This document shows, piece by piece, positions 45,603-55,206 of a stretch of 64,000 nucleotides of DNA (positions within the stretch are counted from its first letter, which is position 1; each line of letters starts with the position of its first letter). The DNA comes from Viola odorata. Its lineage: Eukaryota > Streptophyta > Magnoliopsida > Malpighiales > Violaceae. The notes beneath the pieces are model-generated. The model was not told the DNA's origin. It worked only from the letters and a program-made list of their open reading frames with translations, and did no database searches. The DNA lies in the NCBI GenBank assembly GCA_963691705.1, contig OY829541.1, positions 67,613,189 through 67,677,188 on the forward strand. Direction: 5' to 3'. The position numbers and the translations under genes are program-made.

Positions 45603-47573
45603 ATGGAAAATACAATGTTTTCCTCTGATTCGTCCAACTTTTGTGGAGCACTTGAAGAACAGACGAGTCTCACATATAGAAGTTCTGCGATTTCAGGAGG
45701 AGGAGGGTATACAGAAACACAATGTAAATATATTGATGGGTCTTCCGGGTCGAATGGAATGGCAGAGTCTGCAGTGGTTCATTCCTTTCATTATGATGGT
45801 GAAGGGCATGCAGGAAAAGAATGTAATTTTGATGGGTCTATGCGACGGGATGGAATAGCAGAATCTGGAGTGGTTCATTCTTTTCATTCTGGTGGTGCAG
45901 GACTGCTTCAGGATAACTTGCATTTGCAAGAATTAGTTTTCTGCAACTATAAAAAGCAACAGCAGCAAACCTTTTCGGGTTATGGAGCTTTCAATGATCT
46001 ACAAGCTGATTACATATTCTCATCAATTCTGACACATGAGGAGGAGGAGATCGGTAATTTTGGTGAATTCCAGAATTCATGTGGAATTCAAGAAAATGAA
46101 CCCCAGAAGAAACAGATTAGGGATCCTGAAGCTTCGCTCAAGCTGATTACAGATTTTAGAAATAGGGTGAAGAGATTAAAGAGTGAAAGGGTAATTGAGA
46201 TAACCAGTGTTGAAGTACCAAGAATGGAGGTGGTAGATGGTGAATTGTCAACGGTAGAAATCATGCGAATCGCTGCAGCAAAGTTTGTTCAGTCCTGTTC
46301 TGCAGGAAAGCTTCTTGACACTCCATATTCTATGGTGGATCTTTCTTTGGGTGGTGTTCCTGAGGAGTACGCGAAAAAAGTGGAACTTGCTGAAACCCTA
46401 ATAGCTGTTGCTGAGAAAGTAGGTAATGAACAATTCGAAAGCGCAAACAGGTTGCTGAAACATTGTCGGGAATTATCTTCAAGCACTGGAAATGCTGTTG
46501 AGAGAGTAGGTTACTATTTCTCCGAAGCTCTTCAGGACAGAATTGATGCGGGAAAAGAAAAACTCCAGCCGGATGGTTTACAGAAGAAGAAGAAGAAGCA
46601 GTCATTTGATATGGATGATGCAATGGTAAATGTAGGCACAAAAATTCTCGTGGCCTGCAGAGAACTTTTGCCATTTTGTGAGGTTTCACAATCAGCAGGA
46701 ATTCAAGCCATTGTGGAGAATGTGAAGGAGGCAAAGAGGATCCATATAATTGATCTCATAATCATGACTGGAGTGCAATGGACAATCTTGATGCAAGCTT
46801 TAGCGGCACGGAGCGAAAACCCTATTGAGCATCTCAGGATAACTGCTCTAGGAACAACATCGAAGAATTCTATTGAGGACACAGGTAAGAGGCTAACCTG
46901 TCTTGCAGAATCCTTGAAGTTACCATTTTCTTTTAAGATGGTTATGGAATCGGAATTGGTTGACCTTAAGCACGAGCTTTTAGAGCTAGATGGTGAAGAA
47001 ACTGTTGCTATCTACTCTGAATATCTACCTCGGGGCGTGATTGCAACACCTGATAGGTTGGATTTGATCATGAAGGCATTTTCAGATATCTGTCCATGTA
47101 TAATGGTGGTTGTTGAAGTTGAGTCCAATCAGAATTCATCATCCTTCGTGCATCGTTTTGTCGAGACCCTTTTCTTCTATGGTGCTTATTTCGATTGCCT
47201 TAATACCTGTATGGAAAAGGATGGTCATACTAGGAGGATTACAGAATCAGTGTTCTTTGCTGAAGGAATCAAGAGTGTTGTGGCCGCGGAGGGAGAGGAA
47301 AGGATGATTCGGAACGTGAATCTAGATGCCTGGAGGAAATTCTTCGCGCGATTCGCGATGGAGGAGATGGAACTGAGCTCAGCATGTTTGTGTGCTGCAA
47401 AATTGACACTTAAGAGGTTTCCTAATTGGAACTTTTGCACCCTTGATCCTGATGGGAAAAGCTTAGTTGTAGGGTGGAAGGGTACACCAATTATGTCCCT
47501 TTCTGCTTGGAAATTCTTACCAGGACCAAGAAAAATCCACGGGAAAACGTTTGATTTCAAAAAAAAAACTTGA
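45603..47573 (+). CDS. GRAS-family transcriptional regulator, RGL/DELLA-like but without a DELLA motif
   Basis: One intronless frame of 656 residues. The N-terminal 200 residues are divergent, with no DELLA or VHYNP motif, and contain a duplicated module ending in VVHSFH. The GRAS domain covers about 215-640: first leucine-rich region (EIMRIAAAKFVQ... to GYYFSEALQDRI), the VHIID equivalent IHIIDLIIMTGVQW (380-393), second leucine-rich region and PFYRE-like region (LITALG...; EYLPRGVI), and the C-terminal SAW motif WKGTPIMSLSAWKF (625-638). GRAS proteins act in the nucleus as transcriptional co-regulators in hormone and developmental signalling. Sequence character is closest to the RGL1-like GRAS proteins of eudicots that I recall. 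An insertion element begins about 200 bp downstream. Confidence 0.9.
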   Translation: MENTMFSSDSSNFCGALEEQTSLTYRSSAISGGGGYTETQCKYIDGSSGSNGMAESAVVHSFHYDGEGHAGKECNFDGSMRRDGIAESGVVHSFHSGGAGLLQDNLHLQELVFCNYKKQQQQTFSGYGAFNDLQADYIFSSILTHEEEEIGNFGEFQNSCGIQENEPQKKQIRDPEASLKLITDFRNRVKRLKSERVIEITSVEVPRMEVVDGELSTVEIMRIAAAKFVQSCSAGKLLDTPYSMVDLSLGGVPEEYAKKVELAETLIAVAEKVGNEQFESANRLLKHCRELSSSTGNAVERVGYYFSEALQDRIDAGKEKLQPDGLQKKKKKQSFDMDDAMVNVGTKILVACRELLPFCEVSQSAGIQAIVENVKEAKRIHIIDLIIMTGVQWTILMQALAARSENPIEHLRITALGTTSKNSIEDTGKRLTCLAESLKLPFSFKMVMESELVDLKHELLELDGEETVAIYSEYLPRGVIATPDRLDLIMKAFSDICPCIMVVVEVESNQNSSSFVHRFVETLFFYGAYFDCLNTCMEKDGHTRRITESVFFAEGIKSVVAAEGEERMIRNVNLDAWRKFFARFAMEEMELSSACLCAAKLTLKRFPNWNFCTLDPDGKSLVVGWKGTPIMSLSAWKFLPGPRKIHGKTFDFKKKT

Positions 47574-48546
47574 ATGTATTACGTTATGGTGCCCGTGAGG
47601 TAATGTATGACTCTATAAAATGTATAATTTTATAGTTAAATAAATGAATATATGTATGTTATGTGGAAAAGGGATTTTATGAATAACTTTATAATTTAGG
47701 ATCAAAGTATATTATTGTTATTGTTGGCACAAAGGTTTATATAAATAAATATAAACTTAGAGGACTGAGGGCCTGTTTGGGATTCCGGTTTGGTGGAAAA
47801 AAGTTGAGTAGAAAAAAATTGAGTGGAAAAAAGTCAGTTTCTAACTTTTTCAGAACAGAGTTTGCTGTTTGGTAAATGTTTGTTAAAAGTTGGGTGGGGA
47901 AACCCAGAAGTTGTTTTTGGTGTTTGGTAAAAACTGTTTTAAAACTATGGTTGGAATGTAAAATGACCATAAAGGGTATAATTCATTTCAAGTGGTAGAA
48001 TTAATATTTTTAGTATCTTTATATGTTTTTAATCAATTTATTTATAATTTGATATTTATCTAATATAATAAATAAATTAAACTTATTAATGCCATAAAAA
48101 ATATAAGTTATTAATACCATGGTTTAAAGCATTATATTAAAAATTTTGTAAACTCTATATAGATATTTTTAATCAATATATTTCCGTAAACAAATAATTA
48201 ACATTTTATTTATAATAATAAATTATGCCAAACTTTCTTCCAACAACACTTTTTTTTAATGAAAAAAATTAATGTGATTATTTTCTTCGATTTGCAAAGA
48301 CTAATAAACTAATAAATATATTTGTTGCGAAAAAGTTACAATTATTATAACATTTAAAATAATGGTAACGTAAATAATATGTAATTGCGATTTATATATT
48401 TTGATCATGCATAACCATTTCACCATCCCAAAGGTTATTTCCCACTGATCTACAATTGAACATTACCAATCACACAAATCTGATCTAAGTACAGAGGTTA
48501 GGACATAAGTAAATTCAGAAACTTGCCAACTACATAGCTCTATATC

Positions 48547-48684
48547 TCATACACTCTCCTTTGCACTAGACACTTCCACTTCTGGTTTATTTTCCTCATT
48601 ATTGATTGTTGCCGTTCTCTCTATCGGAGACTCTCCGATAGGATCCGGATCTTTCTTAAGCTCTGACTCAAATTCTTTTGCAGC
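48547..48684 (-). pseudogene. Captured last exon of a chloroplast TatA (THA4)-like gene
   Basis: The acceptor TTTCACAG is followed by 45 codons and a stop: AAKEFESELKKDPDPIGESP then IERTATINNEENKPEVEVSS and AKESV. The AAKEFESELK start and the acidic, KESV-ending tail match the C-terminus of plant TatA/THA4, the twin-arginine translocase subunit of the thylakoid. The transit peptide, transmembrane helix and amphipathic hinge are missing. The frame is intact, but only this exon is present. Confidence 0.72.
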
Positions 48685-49441
48685 CTGTGAAATTTACACA
48701 GATCAAATACATAAGATGTACCAAAAGAAGCAACATAAATATACTATGCAGCTGGATTAGTACACATAAATATACTATGCAGCAATATAAATACAGTGCC
48801 GAGAGATTGCCACAAGAACTTAGCTTTCATTAGAGTGTAGAAGCATGCAGCTGGATTCATACTTGCTTATCAATATACTATGCATGCTACCAAATATTTA
48901 TTCAAGAATCATTAGACAGTCCAAATGGAACACAACTGGCACATACATTGGCACACACACATGCAGAAATAGAGAGAAATGATCCATCAAAATGGATTTC
49001 CACATATCAAGATTTTGAAGGAAATATAATTTGCGATCAGTCTAGGTAATTGTAGCTATAAGTGCTGTCACCATTTAGAAAGCACAACTACATGCAATTG
49101 CTTCTACGCATATTTAATGCTTCATGGTAAGAGCTTGGTGGTTCAGGATTGCACGTTTCTGCAGTATAAAAGAGACCAGGAAGTTGAAGGAAGATACATC
49201 AAGGAAAATAAAATGCGTAGGCCATGATGATTTCACTTGACACAACAAAAAATAACTTCATCTTCTCTTAAGTTGATCCTGCAAAATCTCTTACAGCAGG
49301 TGCAGATCACTAACAAAAACAGGGTTCTCTTTGCATAGCTAGTCCTCTTATATGTCATCAACAAACCAGCAATTTTGATCACATATTATTATTATTACAA
49401 ACTAATCCCAGTTTTGGAGTTTGCATCTATTAACTTACCTC

Positions 49442-49600
49442 ATTCAACAGCTCAACAGCCTCTCGTTTTGTTAAAGACTGTCCACAAAGCAGTCAGCTGT
49501 TAGTTACAACATGTCCACGGAATAGGAGTCATGGCACTTTTCTTCCCCACATGCACTACTTTCTTCCTCAGAGCATCCACTTTTCTCAACACCTGCGGAA
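49442..49600 (-). pseudogene. Unidentified exon-like pieces inside the second element
   Basis: On the minus strand, TTGTGGACAG is followed by codons for SLTKREAVELLNE and then a perfect donor GTAAGT at about 49441. Upstream, about 49600-49525 reads VLRKVDALRKKVVHVGKKSA. These look like short captured exons. I do not recognise the source gene. Confidence 0.35.
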
Positions 49601-50334
49601 CCTTAGTTATTTCATAATCGGGTCTAATGAAAATAACTTTTGCACACAGTCAGACAGTAAATAACAGGCATAAGAGAGGTTAACAATTAGTTCCAACATC
49701 TTGCCTTCTCATAATTACCATCACCGAGGGTCATACCCCAGAGTGGAAAGGAAGCGAACCCAGATCCGATTGATCCAAAAAGGAGAGTTTTGATGGAATC
49801 CCAGATCTGATTGCGACCAGAGTGAGCGGCGGTGAGGAGGCCGAGATCTGATGCCGACGGCGGTGAGCTGCGGTGAGGAGGCCGAGAGTGAGAGGAGAAG
49901 GAGTTTCTTTGATGCGTTCTTTAATTTGGATCCTTATTACTGCCATGGGTTCTTGTCTTCAAGGTTGTTTGAAATCGATTTCTGGAGATGGATGAGATGA
50001 GAGGCCGATTGCGGACGAGCGAGGTGAGAATTTTTGAAACAAATGAGGAAGAAGAAGAAAAAATGGACGCGATGAGAATAAATACCGAGGGGTATTTTTG
50101 GGTTATGAAAAATTCATTAAACCCAAAACAACTTCGCGTGTTTTCAATGGAACCACTGGTTTGGCTGCTGGAGCAAAATGCTCCGGCCCTCAAAACCGGT
50201 GTTTTCTTTGGTTTTTTAAACCAACTTCTTTAGAAGTTGGTTTAAAAAAGTGTTACCAAACACTCTTTTTAGCATTCTGGTTTTGGTAACCAACTTTCTG
50301 GTACCAAACCAGAATGCCAAACAGGCACTGAATG

Positions 50335-51468
50335 TATCATTATTTATAGTACAAAGGACTTCAATTTAAAATTTCAGAACTAATTAAGCATTACAATATA
50401 ATATGAATTATTACCAAAATTACTTGTTTATACCTAAAATGTTATTGCAACCACAAATCTTACACTTCAATTTTAATTCCATCGCTAATATTATAATAAT
50501 TAGTAATAATATAATCAATTTTAAAAAAATTAATTTTACTTCATTTATCCCTTATCCCTTGTTAAAAAATTGTAGAGCTCAATGTTATCATTTTCGTTTA
50601 GAATAAAGTGATTAATGTTATTGTTAGTTAGAACAACTTATTGAAATTCATATTAAATAGACCCATTTTTCTTAAAATATAGAAATATAAATGTTAGTTG
50701 GACTTAATTCTTACTCTTATATTTTCAACAAGAAGAAAAATAAATCATATACTTAAACTAAAATTAACATACATATTAATTAACAATTATTAAAAAAAAA
50801 CATTAAGAGAGAAAATTCCTTCCTCAATTTATTTTTTTATATTTATTTTTATATTTATAAAAAACGTCATTTAGAAAATGAAAATTTTATAAGTTGTGAT
50901 GATATTCTTAGTACTTAAAATGTTTGGGTAGGGGAATGACCCAAAGCGATCGCGCCTTTCATACTTGCAGATGTGAATTAATCAGATTCGCTATTTTATT
51001 TTCAAAAAAAAGTACAAATTACCAAAAAAAAAGGAAATTTATTTTGATGAGATAAGTGTATCTACATTAGATCCTTACCATATTCAAACCAACACTGTTA
51101 CTCCACTTTGTCTTTTTTAAGAAGAAAAATAAGAAAATGGAGAAAAAAAGAGAGGAGAAAATGGGGAAAAAAAAACAAGTGATTTTTTGGTTTGCAAGTT
51201 GTAACAGTTTCCAAATATAGCTTGGGAAACAAGACAGAGTTCGACTTATTTACAGAAGTGACACTGTGACTCGCTTACCGAAGCAGCTCATCCATGGACA
51301 TTTTTCGGGCAGGACTTAGCTTCGTGTCGAAGCCAGCAGCTTCGGAACCAGGTTTTGTCAACGTTGGACCCACAGAATACCAGGTCTTTTAACCTCGTTG
51401 GCCCAAAGATTCTTGACCCCAGCCTCACGTTCGGATTCCAAACCTCTAATAACTAAGTTTTCCCGCTC
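50335..51468. other. Intergenic DNA
   Basis: AT-rich with no coding stretch. A short dispersed segment at about 50927-50986 resembles 637-694. Confidence 0.4.
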
Positions 51469-51476
51469 TATAAATA
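51469..51476 (+). promoter_or_regulatory. TATA box of the SOG1-type NAC gene
   Basis: TATAAATA, 150 bp upstream of the start codon at 51619. Confidence 0.5.
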
Positions 51477-51618
51477 ATAGGAACAGAACACAAGTCATTC
51501 TCAGCTTACTCGTTTTCTCATTTTTCATACTCTGTTTCAGCTCAGGTAGCTTGCTTACTCTAGTGGAGAAAAGGCAAAAAGACAAAGATTTTAGCTTGTC
51601 AAAATCTCTCCTCCTGGA

Positions 51619-54600
51619 AATGACAAGGTGAGATTGAGTTTGGTGTGGAGATTGGTTGGATGGGATAAAATGGGTTGATTCTTGAAGAAAGTAGCAATCT
51701 CATTTGATGGGTGCTTGAAAGTTGTCTTTTCTGTGTGTTTTTGTGGTTTTGGCTATGGGTTTAGGTTGGATAATTTCCAATGTTTGTGTTAATGATGAAT
51801 GTGTTTTTCCAAGCTAATTTCATGCTGAGATTTGCAGTTAGAGTACGAGGGAAGCTTCTTTTTTTCTTTTTCGTATCTTGGGTAAGGACCATTGGGGTTT
51901 GTTTAGAGAGTTATGATTGAGTGAAGATTATCTTGAAAGAAACCATTTGACAGCTAAATGCAACGTTTTTAAGGTTTTAGCCCTGAATTTGGTTTTGGAA
52001 CAAGGGGGGTGGGGGGGCTCATTTACTGTTCATTGTGCTTGTCCGGAGACAATTTGGGTAAATTATGAACTTTTGCTGGTTTTGTGGGGGTGAGAGAGAT
52101 GTGCATTTTAAGGAATTGGGGAATGGATGGTCTCATGATGATGGAATTTAGATTTTTAGGGCAACAGCTTGCAACAATTTGTTTAGATTTGTGTTTTTGA
52201 TGAATGTGGTTTCCCAAGTTAAGTTTATACAGAGATTCGCACTTAGAGTACGAGGGAAGCTTCTTCTTTCCATTTTCGTTTCGGTTGAGGTTTGTTTGGA
52301 GACCTCTGGTTGAGGTTGAATGATGATGATCTTGGAAACAAATGTAATGTTTTTAAGGTTTAGCCTTGAGTTTGGTTTTGGAACATGGGGCTCATTTAGT
52401 GTCTTTTGTACTTTTGTGGAGAAAATATGGGTAAATTGTGATCATTTTCTTGTTTATAAGGGATTGAGTGATATGCATCTTAGGGAATTGGGAAATGGAG
52501 GGTCTGATGATGAGTTTAGATTGTGTAATTTCATTGATGGGTTTGCTAGTTTCAAATTAGTTTCTTGTTCAAAGTTGAGGAGTGTGTGAAAAGTCCTCCA
52601 ATTTGCTTTAGAAATGAGTGTTCTTCTTGTGGATCAGAAGGCTTATTGGTCAATTTTGATGATGCATGTTTAGATAAACTGCACTGTAATGCTCTGTGTC
52701 TAGTCCTCTGTAGTTTTGGACCGATGTTTACATCTGCTAAAGGCAGCTTGTGATTGATCTGTTGATGTCTGTCACCCAACAATGTTTCCATTCCATCTTT
52801 TAACATACGGGTGCATGCTTCAATTCTTTTACATTTATACATTCGCGGATAGATTTTGGTTCTTTGTCTCTCTTCCTTAAGAAAGGTTTGTGCATTAGAA
52901 TTGAAGATAATAGCATTTTGATGTTTGTAGTTGCAGGGCTTGGATTATTGATGGTAGATCAATTGCAAAGAAAGTGAGTGGCGTTAGTCGCTCTTGTGCT
53001 CATCAAATTGAAGACTGTGGGGCCACCCGCGAGTGTCCAAATTGCAATCATCTTATTGATAACAGTGATGTAAGCTTCAACTTTCTTTGTGCTTTTTATA
53101 GCTTACCGGCTTACGAAATGTGTCTAAGAACTCTGCTTTTAGATTCTATCCTGTAATTAGTGTCTAATTTGGAGCTTCTTTGGCGCAGGTTTCCCAAGAA
53201 TGGCCTGGCCTGCCTGCTGGTGTGAAATTTGATCCGTCCGATTTGCAACTTGTAGAACATTTAGCTGCTAAATGTGGTGTTGGAAACTCGAAACCACACT
53301 TGTTCATTGATGAGTTTATTCCAACACTTTCTGATGACAAAGGAATATGCTATACGCATCCCGGAAAACTTCCTGGTGAGATACAATGCGATATCTTGAC
53401 CATTGATTGGTTAATATTTTCTGCTGCTGGAAACTCAAAAGACGTTGTTTAAGTACATTTATAAGAAATGGTGGTTGGTTGGACTAATGTGCTATTCTGC
53501 TTTCGGCCTTTTCATTTCAGGCTCTAAGAAAGATGGTGACAGCGTTCATTTCTTTCACAGAACCATCAATGCTTATGCTACTGGCCAAAGAAAGCGTCGC
53601 AGGGTCCATTCAGATCTCAGTTCGAATGAGGAGAGTGTTCGCTGGCACAAGACAGGAAAGACCAAATCTGTGATGGACAAGGGGGTTCAGAAGGGATGTA
53701 AGAAAATTATGGTACTTTATAAGCGTTCCAAGAAAGGGACCAAGCCAGTTAAGTCCAACTGGGTCATGCATCAATACCATTTGGGGACTGAAGAAGATGA
53801 AAAGGAGGGCGAATACGTTGTCTCCAAGATTTTCTACCAGCAGAAGCAAAATGTGAAGAATGATAACAATCCAATCATTAAGGATGAAGAGATTACCGCA
53901 AATGCTTTTAACAATCCAATCATTGAGGATAAGGAGATTATGGCATTTGAAACTACTCCTAGGACACCCAACCCGAATCCTCCAAATCCCCCGCGAGCAG
54001 GGAAGTCTGTCATGTATGATGATTTTGCTGATGATAGCATAATGCAGTGGCATTTGGAGGTAAACTTCTATTTTTGTAGGTTTGGCTAGCTTATATTCAT
54101 TTCTTGTTCATATTCATAAGAAGGAATTACTTTCTCATTTGGATCCTTCATTTTTCCATATTATAATGTACACCCTCTTTTGGGTGCAAGACTAATCCTT
54201 CGAGCTTTGTGGCTAGCCCTTCCCATAGCGGTTGCTCTAGGATTTGAACCTTGTTCTTCTACCATTGGATCAATGAACTACTTACAGGTAACTATGATCT
54301 TTACTGAACATGTTTCTTTGGACTAGGGAAAGAAGATTAATAATGAAGCATGTTATGTCCCTGCACCTGCTGTTTGGCTTGATGATGATGCGGGATACCC
54401 TGAATGGTTGGCTGGTGAATCTCAGGCTGTTGACGACACTGATTTCAGTGGCATAGATGAGACTCTGCTGTGCAAGGAAATCGTGGGCAATAATGCTCCA
54501 TTTCTGCATAATTATTCGGGACTGAATCATGTCTCATACACTGGCGTCGCTACCAATACAAATGAAGTAACTGGAAATAACAACAATGTACCCTGTGGAA

Positions 54601-55206
54601 TTACAAATGAATTAACTGTAAATAACACCAATGTACCCTGTGGAATTGCTGATCTCGAGAACCTAGAGCTCGACACTCCACCAGATTTCCAACTTACTGT
54701 AAGATTTCCCCTCTTATTCTCTTCATCAATATGTTGATGTTATGTTCCTGAAAATGCATGCTATTGTATAGGTTTGTGACCATTTTGTTCCTGGTACATC
54801 TTCGTAAAAGGAATGAACAAATTGACTATTTTTCATAGAATTGAGCACCTAGGAGACTGACTCAAGACCTAGCTTCCTTGCTTTGCAGGACATGCCACTG
54901 AGCTTACATTTTCTTTTGTTATATGTAACAATGCAGCTAACTAGGAGACACTAACTCGAGACCTAGCCCTCCCTGCTTTGCAAGATGTACCTCTGAGCTT
55001 ACATTCCTCAGCTACTCATAGTTCTCACTCGAACCAATACAGCTTTAGGTTAAGAGCAACTCTGCTGAATGTTTGTTATGAACAAGAACTTTAGTTCAGC
55101 TAACCTTAGATGAACGAAGAAGGTCACTAAACCAATTCTGTAATTCTAATTTAACTTTGTAAATCTTCTGCAGGATCTACAATTTTGTTCTCAGGACAGC
55201 ATTTGA
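51619..55206 (+). CDS. SOG1-type NAC transcription factor (DNA-damage response clade)
   Basis: Six exons join in phase to 423 residues: 51619-51626 (only 8 coding bases), 52937-53069, 53189-53375, 53521-54059, 54327-54698 and 55174-55206. The product starts [15 protein letters not shown], followed by the clade-specific Cys region [12 protein letters not shown], then the NAC domain ([81 protein letters not shown]) and a tail ending [20 protein letters not shown] + SI. This matches Arabidopsis SOG1 and relatives NAC044/NAC085, nuclear regulators of the DNA-damage response. Only three SQ sites are present (S49, S321, S419), fewer than SOG1's C-terminal ATM-target cluster, so it may be a NAC044-like or divergent member. 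Confidence 0.9.
51791..52530. repeat. Tandem duplication inside intron 1 of the NAC gene
   Basis: The segments about 51791-52140 and 52198-52530 are direct repeats offset by about 405 bp. They share TTAGAGTACGAGGGAAGCTT, GTTTTTAAGGTTT and GAATTTGGTTTTGGAACA-like tracts. Confidence 0.8.
54842..55012. repeat. Two-copy direct repeat in intron 5 of the NAC gene
   Basis: The segments about 54848-54910 and 54943-55010 share CTAGGAGAC, GAGACCTAG, TGCTTTGCA and TGAGCTTACATT. A third, weaker copy (CTCCTTGCTTTGCAGGA) occurs near 58115, so this is part of a dispersed repeat. Confidence 0.6.

Larger units (their letters stand above)
47772..50326. mobile_element. Second gene-carrying non-autonomous DNA element, about 2.55 kb
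   Basis: The left end CCTGTTTGGGATTCCGGTTT and the reverse complement of the right end CCTGTTTGGCATTCTGGTTT are imperfect terminal inverted repeats. The flanks ACTGAGGG (47764-47771) and ACTGAATG (50327-50334) form an imperfect 8-bp duplication, suggesting an older hAT-type insertion. The exact termini and superfamily are uncertain. The subterminal regions hold GGTTTGGTAAA/TTTACCAAACC repeats and a perfect hairpin near 50215-50250. No transposase is seen. The interior includes a spliced host exon (TatA, 48684-48547) and other exon-like pieces near 49440-49600 on the minus strand. Confidence 0.7.

Noticed and set aside
53610..54053. 147-codon minus-strand stretch
   Set aside because: Antisense of exon 4 of the NAC gene.
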